This document shows, piece after piece, positions 1-7,002 of a stretch of 64,000 bases of DNA. The stretch is from positions 1 through 64,000 of the forward strand of contig JAJYUH010000007.1 of NCBI GenBank assembly GCA_021792635.1, given 5' to 3'. The translations under genes were made by a program, and so were the position numbers. The first letter of the stretch is position 1. Each line of letters begins with the position of its first letter. The DNA is from Natronospirales bacterium. Lineage in GTDB: Bacteria > Pseudomonadota > Gammaproteobacteria > Natronospirales > REEB76. A model generated the notes under the pieces. That model saw only the letters and a program-made list of their open reading frames with translations, had not been told where the DNA came from and ran no database searches.

Positions 1-5
1 ATGAC

Positions 6-242
6 ATGATACGTCCGCTGCGCATTGAATACCCCGGCGCGTTGTACCACGTCACCGCCCGGGGCGATGCGCGGTAGCGTATCTACACCGATGCTCAAGA
101 CTTCCGCGCGTTCCTGGACCTGCTGGGCAAGCTGAGTGAGCGGTATCACTGGCTGTGTCATGGCTACTGTCTCATGAGCAATCATTATCACCTGCTGCTG
201 GAAACCCCGGAGGGCAACTTGGCCGCTGCCCGCGATGGTTTT
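6..242 (+). pseudogene. REP-associated (RayT/Y1) transposase remnant
   Basis: The frame from ATG 6 reads as the N-terminus of a Y1_Tnp REP-associated tyrosine transposase: MIRPLRIEYPGALYHVTARG, then the HUH-type motif in MSNHYHLLLETPEGNL at 174-221. A TAG stop at 75-77 interrupts it. Similarity ends after EGNL (about position 221), just before the stop codon of the opposite-strand transporter at 244, so the catalytic tyrosine and the whole C-terminal half are missing. The family mobilises or spreads REP hairpins as single-stranded DNA; this copy must be inactive. Family recognition is from the motifs only. Confidence 0.8.
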
Positions 243-243
243 C

Positions 244-1722
244 TTAAACCGTCAATTTTCTCAGTAGTGGAATTGCCGCGGTGGCCGCGATTGCGCAGAC
301 AAGCGCCGCTATTCCCAGCCCGAAGAATAATCGTATGTAAATCGGCAAGCTTTCCACTGAGCCCATGCCCGCGTTCACATGGGCCAGACCGGCGATCGCC
401 CCGCCGGCATACAGGCTGACGCCCATGGCCAGGAACCACGCGCCCATGATAATGCCGCGCGAGCGTTCCGGGACCAGTTGCGACACCATGGAAAAACCGA
501 GCGCGCTGATCAGAAGTTCGCCGAGCGACTGGGCGGCATAGCCGGCAACCAACCACCACGGGGATACGATACCGGCGCGCGCGCTGAAACCACCGGCCAC
601 ATACAGGAAAAACGCCAGGGCCAGTAAATACAGGCCAGCCGCGTATTTGGTTGCGATCGAGAAATCTCCGCGGGCAGTGCGGTTCATGCGCTGGTAGAAC
701 CAGGCCAATGGCACCGCCAGCACCACCAGCCAGAACTGGTTGAGATCCTGAAACTGCGCGGGCGCCACCGGCACTCCCACGAGTTCGTGCTTGACATTGC
801 GCAACGCGAACAGCGTAAGCGAGGTGTAGATCTGCTGGTTATAGATGGCCCAGATGGCCGATATGAGCGTGAAAATCATGCACGCAATGACGCGCTTACG
901 CTGGTGCTGTTCGCCGGTTATCAGCAGGTGGGTGAAGATACCAATCATCAGGAACAGAAACAGACCAACGACACTGAGCGCCACGGCATGATGTCCGATG
1001 GTTTCCGCAAGCAGGTAAGCGATGACCAGTGAGGCAGCAACCACCATGCCAAGCTTGTACCAGCTTAGTTTCCGGAAATCCGGGGCTGTGCCATAAGGGC
1101 GCAGGTAGCGCCGGAATGCCCCGTAATTGAGCAGCCCCAGCGTCAGACCGATGGCGCTCAGGCCAAAGGCCAGATGCCAGCTGTCGAAATGCAGCGCTCC
1201 GAGTGTGATGCTCCAGCCGGGATGATCCTTGATCCAGGGCGTTAGCAGGATCGAGACAAACGAGCCGATATTCAAGGACATGTAATAGAGTGTAAACAGG
1301 ATATCGAGCCGCGAGTGATCGCCCTCGTAAAGGCGTGACGCCAGGTTGTTCGGGTTGACCTTGAACAGCCCGTTGCCCAAAGCGATCAGCCCCATGGCCG
1401 GAAAGAACGTGGTGCTCAGAGGAACTGACAGCAGCAGATAGCCCAGACCCAAAGTGATCGCTCCCAGCACCAGAGTGCGCCGCGCGCCCAAGACGCGATC
1501 CCCCACGTAGCCGCCCAGCATCGGCATGGCATAAACCAGCGCGGAAAACGCCCCCCAGATGAGGTCCGCCCGGGTATCGCCCATGCCCAAGTGCTGCACC
1601 ATGTAGAGCACCATGAGTGAAGCCATGCCGTAGTAGCCGAAGCGTTCCCAGATCTCGATGCAGAACAGCACCAGGAAGGCTTTGCGCGGGTGCCGGCGAT
1701 TTATGGCATCAGGATGCGTCAT
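244..1722 (-). CDS. POT/PTR2-family proton-coupled oligopeptide transporter
   Basis: This is a 492-residue inner-membrane protein of the proton-dependent oligopeptide transporter family, which imports di- and tripeptides with protons. Near the N-terminus it has the family motif ExxER with a YYG (E23-I-W-E26-R27-F-G-Y30-Y31-G), then GGYVGDRVLGARRT in the first cytoplasmic loop and LYYMSLNIGSF, the PTR2 signature, around residues 140-155. The length matches bacterial DtpA/B-type transporters, and about 12-14 hydrophobic segments are visible. ATG 1722 gives a normal N-terminus. It is transcribed away from the creatininase gene and ends next to a dead transposase fragment. Which Dtp paralogue it matches is not decidable here. 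Confidence 0.9.
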   Translation of the reverse strand: MTHPDAINRRHPRKAFLVLFCIEIWERFGYYGMASLMVLYMVQHLGMGDTRADLIWGAFSALVYAMPMLGGYVGDRVLGARRTLVLGAITLGLGYLLLSVPLSTTFFPAMGLIALGNGLFKVNPNNLASRLYEGDHSRLDILFTLYYMSLNIGSFVSILLTPWIKDHPGWSITLGALHFDSWHLAFGLSAIGLTLGLLNYGAFRRYLRPYGTAPDFRKLSWYKLGMVVAASLVIAYLLAETIGHHAVALSVVGLFLFLMIGIFTHLLITGEQHQRKRVIACMIFTLISAIWAIYNQQIYTSLTLFALRNVKHELVGVPVAPAQFQDLNQFWLVVLAVPLAWFYQRMNRTARGDFSIATKYAAGLYLLALAFFLYVAGGFSARAGIVSPWWLVAGYAAQSLGELLISALGFSMVSQLVPERSRGIIMGAWFLAMGVSLYAGGAIAGLAHVNAGMGSVESLPIYIRLFFGLGIAALVCAIAATAAIPLLRKLTV

Positions 1723-1809
1723 CTATAATCAACCTTTATCGGGCGCTGGGGTATTTGATGAGGTTTGCGACCTGGTTATTGGTTCCAGGGTTTTGCCGGA
1801 GGCAGTCTC

Positions 1810-2511
1810 GTGAAGATCCGCGATATGAACTGGATGCAGGTGGAAGAGTATCTCAAAAAGGATAACCGCGCCGTGCTGCCGATCGGCAGCACGGAACAAC
1901 ACGCCCAGTTAAGCCTTTGCGTGGACCATATTCTTTCCGAACGGGTGGCAGTGGAGGCCGCGGAACCCCTGAACGTGCCGGTATTCCCCGGTGTGCCGTA
2001 CGGCATCACCCCCTATTTCATGGGCTATCCAGGCACCATCAGTTTGACACCGGATACCTACCTCCGCCTGATCCGCGACATCCTGGACAGTCTCGCGGTC
2101 CACGGATTCAGGCGCATCGTGCTTGTCAACGGCCACGGCGGCAACGCGCCGGTCGAATCCCTGATTGCCGAATGGCGCGGTGCGCATCCGGGTGTGGCGG
2201 TGAAGTTTCACAACTGGTGGAAAGCGCCCGCCACCTGGGGAAAGGTGCGGGAGATTGATCCACTGGCTTCGCACGCCTCGTGGATGGAAAACTTTCCGTG
2301 GACGCGGCTCGACGGTGTGCGCTACCCGTCGGCACGGAAACCCCTGCTGGATGCCGCGCGCATCCGCGCTTTAACTCCCGCTGAGGCCAGACGCTATCTG
2401 GGCGACGGGAATTTTGGCGGATATTATCAGCGTCCGGATGAAGACGTGCTGGCCGTGTGGCGTGCGGGAGTGGAAGAAACGCGCGCAGTCATCGCACGGG
2501 ACTGGCCCTAA
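1810..2511 (+). CDS. Creatininase-family amidohydrolase
   Basis: The protein belongs to the creatinine amidohydrolase family (PF02633), metal-dependent cyclic-amide or formamide hydrolases. Counted from the chosen start, the metal-binding signature is GSTEQH with E29 and H31, then D39 in CVDHI, and the VNGHGGN motif around residues 106-112. GTG 1810 was chosen because GGAGG at 1798-1802 lies 7 nt upstream and the protein then starts like other family members; an upstream in-frame ATG at 1765 would add 15 atypical residues. It gives 233 residues. It stands alone, divergent from the peptide transporter. The substrate cannot be told from sequence; family members act on creatinine, amides in cofactor synthesis, and peptide-maturation substrates. 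Confidence 0.85.
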   Translation: MKIRDMNWMQVEEYLKKDNRAVLPIGSTEQHAQLSLCVDHILSERVAVEAAEPLNVPVFPGVPYGITPYFMGYPGTISLTPDTYLRLIRDILDSLAVHGFRRIVLVNGHGGNAPVESLIAEWRGAHPGVAVKFHNWWKAPATWGKVREIDPLASHASWMENFPWTRLDGVRYPSARKPLLDAARIRALTPAEARRYLGDGNFGGYYQRPDEDVLAVWRAGVEETRAVIARDWP

Positions 2512-2560
2512 CGGTCATTGAATGGCGTACCGCGGTTCCATTCATCAGCCGTCAGGCAGA

Positions 2561-3448
2561 TCAATCCGCAAGTCTCACCAGCAATCCCTTGGCGATGTAG
2601 CCGTGCAGGTGGCCGACGCCGCGCACCGCGTGCAGCAGACCGATCAGCAGCAGAATTCCGGCAATCACGCAAAACGGCCAGAAGAACCAGGAAAATACGA
2701 TGGGGCCGTTCAGGTAGATGATGCCATCCCAGATCTTTGACAGGGGCGCAAGGATCAACGCCAGCGCCACCGCCAGCCAAGTGATAATCAAGACGAAATA
2801 CAAAAGGCCGAGGGGAAGTTGCAGCACCATATAGAACAGCGTAGACCAGGTACGTCCATCGGTCAGGAGTTCCTTGATGCGGGTGAATAGTGGTACGGAA
2901 CCGCCGGGATGGGGCGGGCGGCGCGGCATGCGCACCCCCAGCAGCGATTCCACGATGCGGCCTTCCACCAGCGACAACATGCGCACGCTGCCAAGAAACA
3001 GCAGAAAGAATGGAATGCCGATGATGAGCGACGACATGGCAAAGGACATCAGCGAACCGGCCATCGCCCAGGTAAAGTAGAAAATGCCGGTAAACAGCGC
3101 CAGCAGCAGGTAAAACAATGAAGTGTAGGCGCGCGGATCCGACAGTACACCGAAGAATCTGCCCGGGAGTGAACGGTGTTTCGGCGGGCGCGGCGTCCGC
3201 AGTGCCGCCTGCACCTTGACTTCGGTGGTGCGGTAAGCCTCGGCCACTTCTTCGGGTGCACCGTAGCTGGTGGCAATGGCCGCCAGTACTTGCTCCTCGC
3301 TCTTGTCCGGATGCTCGTGCAGTTCACCGCGCAGGTATTCCTCCGCATCGTAGAGCGCGTCCTGGATGAGCGCCGGATCAGCACCGCTCAGGGCGGCGCG
3401 CAACTGATCGAGATAATCCTGAATGCTGCGGGGTACGGCGTTAGTCAT
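2561..3448 (-). CDS. HAAS/DUF1700-type protein with membrane sensor domain
   Basis: This is a 295-residue membrane protein. Residues 1-80 form a helical, acidic HAAS-like domain of the kind encoded next to PadR regulators, including DALYDAEEYLRGEL and SYGAPEEVAEAY. After it come two similar hydrophobic halves, about 105-165 and 195-290, each with membrane-spanning helices, resembling the 'putative sensor' domain. Its ATG overlaps the end of the upstream padR-like gene by 8 nt (3441-3448), so the two are probably translated together. By analogy with PadR-HAAS pairs it may sense envelope stress and be controlled by the regulator. The exact ligand is unknown. Confidence 0.75.
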   Translation of the reverse strand: MTNAVPRSIQDYLDQLRAALSGADPALIQDALYDAEEYLRGELHEHPDKSEEQVLAAIATSYGAPEEVAEAYRTTEVKVQAALRTPRPPKHRSLPGRFFGVLSDPRAYTSLFYLLLALFTGIFYFTWAMAGSLMSFAMSSLIIGIPFFLLFLGSVRMLSLVEGRIVESLLGVRMPRRPPHPGGSVPLFTRIKELLTDGRTWSTLFYMVLQLPLGLLYFVLIITWLAVALALILAPLSKIWDGIIYLNGPIVFSWFFWPFCVIAGILLLIGLLHAVRGVGHLHGYIAKGLLVRLAD

Positions 3449-3809
3449 GGCGGCTGTCCTTCATAATGGCTTCCACAAAATCCCGGGTGCTGATCCAGGC
3501 ATCTTTCCAGCGGCTCAGCACCGCACGGCCGGTGTTGGTGATGGTGTAATAGCGGCGCGGCGGGCCTGCGACCGAGGGTTCCACGTAGCTATCCAGCAGA
3601 CCCGCGGCGGACAGCGAGCGCAGCACCGGGTAAAGAGTGCCCTGTTTCATGATGCCGTTTCCGCCATCGTTCTTTTCCAGGTGCTTGGCGATCTGATACC
3701 CGTATTGCGGTTCCTGGGCCTCCGCCAGCGTGGCCAGCAGTACCAGGGCCACGATGCCGGCATTGAGTTCCTTCTGAAACTTGCGCAAATGACTGTTTTC
3801 GTCGTTCAC
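3441..3809 (-). CDS. PadR-family transcriptional regulator
   Basis: This 122-residue protein has a PadR winged-helix domain: YGYQIAKHL for the recognition region, QGTLYPVLRSLSAAGLL leading into the wing, and PRRYYTIT in the wing. A short C-terminal helix (about 90-120) would form the dimer interface, as in PadR subfamily s2. It is the first gene of a two-gene unit with the HAAS/sensor protein (8-nt overlap). A 19-bp palindrome lies between its apparent promoter elements, so autorepression is likely. The inducer is unknown. Confidence 0.88.
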   Translation of the reverse strand: MNDENSHLRKFQKELNAGIVALVLLATLAEAQEPQYGYQIAKHLEKNDGGNGIMKQGTLYPVLRSLSAAGLLDSYVEPSVAGPPRRYYTITNTGRAVLSRWKDAWISTRDFVEAIMKDSRHD

Positions 3810-3842
3810 TTGGCCCTTATCAGGTATGCAGTACTGGTAAAT

Positions 3843-3872
3843 AATCTATATTATTAAGTTAATAATAGTCAA
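3843..3872 (-). promoter_or_regulatory. Candidate padR promoter with perfect palindromic operator
   Basis: Between padR and the convergently placed ATL gene there is a perfect 9-1-9 palindrome, TATTATTAAGTTAATAATA, at 3849-3867. On the minus strand TTGACT (3872-3867) followed 16 nt later by TATAGA (3850-3845) could serve as -35 and -10, which would place the palindrome across the spacer, a classic repressor position. The start codon of padR is about 35 nt downstream. The sequence differs from the ATGT-N8-ACAT box known for some PadR proteins, so the assignment is inference. Confidence 0.5.
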
Positions 3873-3900
3873 GCACATAACCCCCTGGACGGACTGAAAA

Positions 3901-4275
3901 TCAGGAGGTCGGCCAGCCGTAACGTTTCAAGTTGACCCGCCCCTTCGGATCAAAACGGATACCTTCCGCCTCAAGGTGGCGACGCTGGCTGCCTGCGCCG
4001 TCCCCGTGTTTACGGGTACTGATTTCGCCCTTGTGGTTGATGACCCGCTGCCAAGGCACGGACGAGCCCGGCGGCAGGGCCGCCATGGCATAACCCACCT
4101 GCCGTGCACCGCAGCCGCCCGCCAGCCTGGCGATGCGCCCGTAGGTACTGACCCGACCGCGGGGAATCCGGCGCACCTGGGCATAGACACGCGCATACAG
4201 GGAGTCCGATGCAGAATCAGTTCTTGCGGGCTTGTTCGCCGCAGAGAATGTAGTCCTTGCCATTTTCAGAAACAT
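3901..4275 (-). CDS. Alkyltransferase-like protein (ATL, MGMT fold)
   Basis: This small protein has the DNA-binding domain of O6-alkylguanine-DNA alkyltransferases: RGRVSTYGRIARLAG helix-turn-helix with the arginine finger, then the active-site loop. Where MGMT has PCHR, this protein reads VPWQRVINHKGEIS, so the acceptor cysteine is replaced by tryptophan. That is the hallmark of ATLs, which bind alkylated guanine without repairing it and flag it for nucleotide excision repair. Two in-frame starts exist (ATG 4275 and ATG 4263); both overlap the upstream lipoprotein gene, by 59 or 47 nt, and neither has a strong ribosome-binding site. The Q in place of the H usual for PWHR in ATLs is a small oddity. 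Confidence 0.85.
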   Translation of the reverse strand: MFLKMARTTFSAANKPARTDSASDSLYARVYAQVRRIPRGRVSTYGRIARLAGGCGARQVGYAMAALPPGSSVPWQRVINHKGEISTRKHGDGAGSQRRHLEAEGIRFDPKGRVNLKRYGWPTS

Positions 4276-4621
4276 ACCGGCAATGATAATGAGCTCGATC
4301 CAGCGGCCGGAAAGCCTCCCGGTAGGGATAAACCGGCGGGGGTCCGTAAGGGGGCTGGTATTGGGATTGATGCATGAGTTGCAGGCTCATCCAGTCCCGG
4401 TATAGGCGCATATCTTCCAGGTCCATGCGGCACGAGACATAGCGCGGTTGCGGATACTGCCAGCCGCGTGCCTGACAGGTCTGATCATCCCGGAGGGCGA
4501 GATTCAGCCGGCGCGCGTGCTCTTGGCCGGCGAGGATTGCGCAGCCCGCAAGCAGTACTGTCACCAGTGTCACCAGGATCGGTTTCAAAGCGTCATCCGT
4601 CCAAGGACCCAAGTCATGCAA
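4217..4621 (-). CDS. Small conserved lipoprotein of unknown function
   Basis: The 134-residue protein starts with a short hydrophilic stretch, then a hydrophobic segment ending in the lipobox LLAGC, so it should be lipidated and anchored in the envelope. The mature part has Cys spaced as in DDQTCQARGW...YVSCRMDLEDMR, a pattern seen in a small family of proteobacterial lipoproteins, then a Pro/Tyr-rich stretch (QPPYGPPPVYPY) and a second Cys pair near the end. The 3' end overlaps the ATL gene. No function can be assigned. Confidence 0.65.
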   Translation of the reverse strand: MHDLGPWTDDALKPILVTLVTVLLAGCAILAGQEHARRLNLALRDDQTCQARGWQYPQPRYVSCRMDLEDMRLYRDWMSLQLMHQSQYQPPYGPPPVYPYREAFRPLDRAHYHCRYVSENGKDYILCGEQARKN

Positions 4622-4775
4622 GGTTAATCCTGCCGCGCGCCGGCGGCTATACCGGCCGGCTGTATTTTTATCATCAGGTGCCGCCGCGTCAGCGAGCCTT
4701 GGCTGGGTATGCCGGATTGCGGATTGTCACCGGGAAAGTCGCGCAACCGCGGCAGTGAATGCGCATACATCATGT

Positions 4776-4802
4776 AAAAAAGCGGCCCGCAAGGCGGGCC
4801 GC
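4776..4802 (-). terminator. Rho-independent terminator of the DUF4382 gene
   Basis: A perfect 9-bp stem GCGGCCCGC/GCGGGCCGC (4782-4790 with 4794-4802) closes a 3-nt loop and is followed, on the minus strand, by six U residues (A-run 4776-4781). It sits 24 nt past the stop codon of the DUF4382 lipoprotein gene, on the correct strand. Confidence 0.9.
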
Positions 4803-4826
4803 AGTCTGGAGTTCCCGGGAGGCGTT

Positions 4827-6698
4827 TTATTTCATGACCACCGCCAGGCGGGTAGCAGTAAATATGCCCGTGGCATTGTTGTATTGCCCCACTCCGAAGA
4901 CCCCGTAGGTCACCGCACCTGCACTGAGCCGTCCGGTGAGATCGGTGACGAAGTCCGCGAAGATGAGGTGTATCGTCACTACCCCGCTCTGCCGGATGAC
5001 GAACACCCCGCCGTTCGTATTGGCTACCAGGGTGGGCGCGGTTCCCGCCGTGAGCGTGGTGATCACCGGCCCCTGGCGCACCACATGCACGCTGCCGGGG
5101 TTGCTGAGGTTCACCACCAGGCCGGTCGAATTGAGGGTGGTGAAGGGTGCGGTGCTGCCGCCCACCGAGATCCAACCGACAGCAAGCAGCGCATTGGCGT
5201 TGGCGAAATCCGCCACCGAGTCCGCATTGAAGTCCGGCGGGGCGCTGCCATAGGGCGACACGAACCCATCCACATCCACCGGATCACTGGGGTTGATGGT
5301 GGCAAGCGGCAGGTTGCCGGTATCCACCAGATAACTCAGCGGATTGCTGCCGGTGCCGGCGAAATTGAACAGGCTGACCGCCCGCCCGTCAAACGACAGC
5401 ACATTCACATTGAGACTGCCGCTGGCCGTGCTGTTTACCGTGGCGCCTACGCGGGTATGCTTCAGCAGGGCAAAGCCGCCACTGCCGTTGCTGCCGGTGG
5501 CATCCAGGGTGAGCGAGCCCGGGCTGGTGTTGGTCAATGTGCCGAGAAACAGCATGTGCTGGCCGACGGAGATGTCATTGACGGTGGCCGTCATGCCGGG
5601 GTCACCGACCTCGCGCACCCTGGTATTCGGGCCCACATTCACGGTCACATTATCGTTGAATACCGCCGAACCCTGGGCGCGGATCAGCGTGGCGCCGCGC
5701 ACCGTGAAGCTGGTGCCGCCGCCGTTCACCGCCGTCACCACGCCTTCCACCGCGTCCAGTGTACCGCCGGGAACGCTGCTGCCGGCGTTCACTTCCGTGG
5801 CCACGTACTGGTGCTGGCTGAAATTGTAGGTGCCCTGGGCCACCACCGCGGTACCGGCACCGGCGCTTTGCAATGCCTGCAGTCCCTGACTGCCGAGATA
5901 ACCCTGGCCATTGATCAGGAAGGTGGTGTTGGAAGTGATGTACACGCGGTTGGCGCCGAAGTCGCCGCCGGCGTTATAGAACGGTCGCAGGCCGATGGTG
6001 TAGTAGGAACCGCCGGTGTTGACGCTGGTCAGCGGGCCGCGTACCCGCAGGTTCTTGCCGATATTGGCGTCCACCTGGGCATAGAGCACCGGCGATACGG
6101 CTACGGTATCATTGCCGAGATTCACCTGGTTGGAGGCGTTCAGGTCGAAGTCCAGGCTGAACAATTGCGGTACGCCCGGGACCAGCAGCAACGGTCCATG
6201 ACCTGACAGGTTCACTTGCACCGTCAGGGTGGCGATGGGATTACCACTCGCATCCACCGGCGACACTTTCACGGCGCTGCCGTTGTTTTCCACCTCGATG
6301 TCCGCATTGCTGTAGTCGAGTGTCATGCTGGCACTGGTATAGGTGCCGGGCGGCACGCTGCCGAGGGTGAAGAACTCGGCGATATCGGTGTACTGCGCAA
6401 AGTCCACGGTAGTGGTATTGGGCAGCACCTGAACCACCGTGCCGTCCGCCCGCACCAGCGTCAGGGAGGTTACGTTGACGGTATAGGTCAGAAAATCCCC
6501 GTTGGCATCCGTGAGGGTGGTACCGACACAGGCCTGTGGGTTTCCGGGCTGCGGGTTCGAGCAGTCGGTGGACGCCGTACCGGTGCCGCCCATGCTGCCG
6601 CTGTAACTGCCGGAACCGCCGCAACCGCTCAGGGCGAGGCCCAGGCAAAAGACGCCCAGAAATACCGCTTTTCCAAAGAATTTTCCTAAAGTGTTCAT
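4827..6698 (-). CDS. DUF4382-containing lipoprotein
   Basis: The protein is 623 residues long from ATG 6698. That start was chosen because it gives a signal peptide and lipobox (VFCLGLALSGCGGSG); the longer open frame to 6881 adds 61 low-complexity residues. The first ~200 mature residues read as a DUF4382 domain (TLTDANGDFLTYTVNVTSL and EFFTLGSVPPGTYTSASM), a beta-sandwich found in exported proteins. The remainder is Gly/Thr/Val-rich beta structure with repeated units such as VEGVVTAVNGGGTSFTVRG, resembling DUF5666 repeats. It should be an outer-membrane or surface lipoprotein of unknown role. It is a single-gene unit with its own terminator. Confidence 0.8.
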   Translation of the reverse strand: MNTLGKFFGKAVFLGVFCLGLALSGCGGSGSYSGSMGGTGTASTDCSNPQPGNPQACVGTTLTDANGDFLTYTVNVTSLTLVRADGTVVQVLPNTTTVDFAQYTDIAEFFTLGSVPPGTYTSASMTLDYSNADIEVENNGSAVKVSPVDASGNPIATLTVQVNLSGHGPLLLVPGVPQLFSLDFDLNASNQVNLGNDTVAVSPVLYAQVDANIGKNLRVRGPLTSVNTGGSYYTIGLRPFYNAGGDFGANRVYITSNTTFLINGQGYLGSQGLQALQSAGAGTAVVAQGTYNFSQHQYVATEVNAGSSVPGGTLDAVEGVVTAVNGGGTSFTVRGATLIRAQGSAVFNDNVTVNVGPNTRVREVGDPGMTATVNDISVGQHMLFLGTLTNTSPGSLTLDATGSNGSGGFALLKHTRVGATVNSTASGSLNVNVLSFDGRAVSLFNFAGTGSNPLSYLVDTGNLPLATINPSDPVDVDGFVSPYGSAPPDFNADSVADFANANALLAVGWISVGGSTAPFTTLNSTGLVVNLSNPGSVHVVRQGPVITTLTAGTAPTLVANTNGGVFVIRQSGVVTIHLIFADFVTDLTGRLSAGAVTYGVFGVGQYNNATGIFTATRLAVVMK

Positions 6699-7002
6699 GC
6701 TGGTTCCCCGTGAGTGTGAAGTCATGGAGAGTAGCAACGGCGGAAACGCGGACGGGTTTACGTTGCGGGGAGCGGAGGCTGATTTGCCTGCCGGATTTGT
6801 GCACCGGGTCACACTTTGGGCTGCGGCGGCCCGTGGGCAACCGCCTACCCGCAGCCTCACTCCGGGGCTGGCCAAGCGCAAATTAAGTAAAGTAAGATGC
6901 GCCGGGGGAGCCTGAGGAATCCATCCTCAGGAGAGGGCGCCTCGCGGAACCCCTGTCTGTACGGGCTTGGCACCAGGAACTGGGCTTAGGAGTCGAGAGC
7001 GC
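6699..7002. other. Intergenic region between divergent DUF4382 and GGDEF-EAL genes
   Basis: About 300 nt carry the divergent promoters of the two flanking genes. I see no convincing gene. One perfect 8-bp hairpin, CCTGAGGA/TCCTCAGG (6911-6918 with 6924-6931), lies in what would be the leader of the GGDEF-EAL gene, without a U-run. I looked for a cyclic-di-GMP riboswitch because of the neighbour and found no match to its conserved core. Confidence 0.5.

Noticed and set aside
6699..7002. Possible cyclic-di-GMP riboswitch upstream of the GGDEF-EAL gene or DUF4382 gene
   Set aside because: I compared both strands with the GEMM core from memory and found only scattered short similarities, no paired P1-P3 layout.
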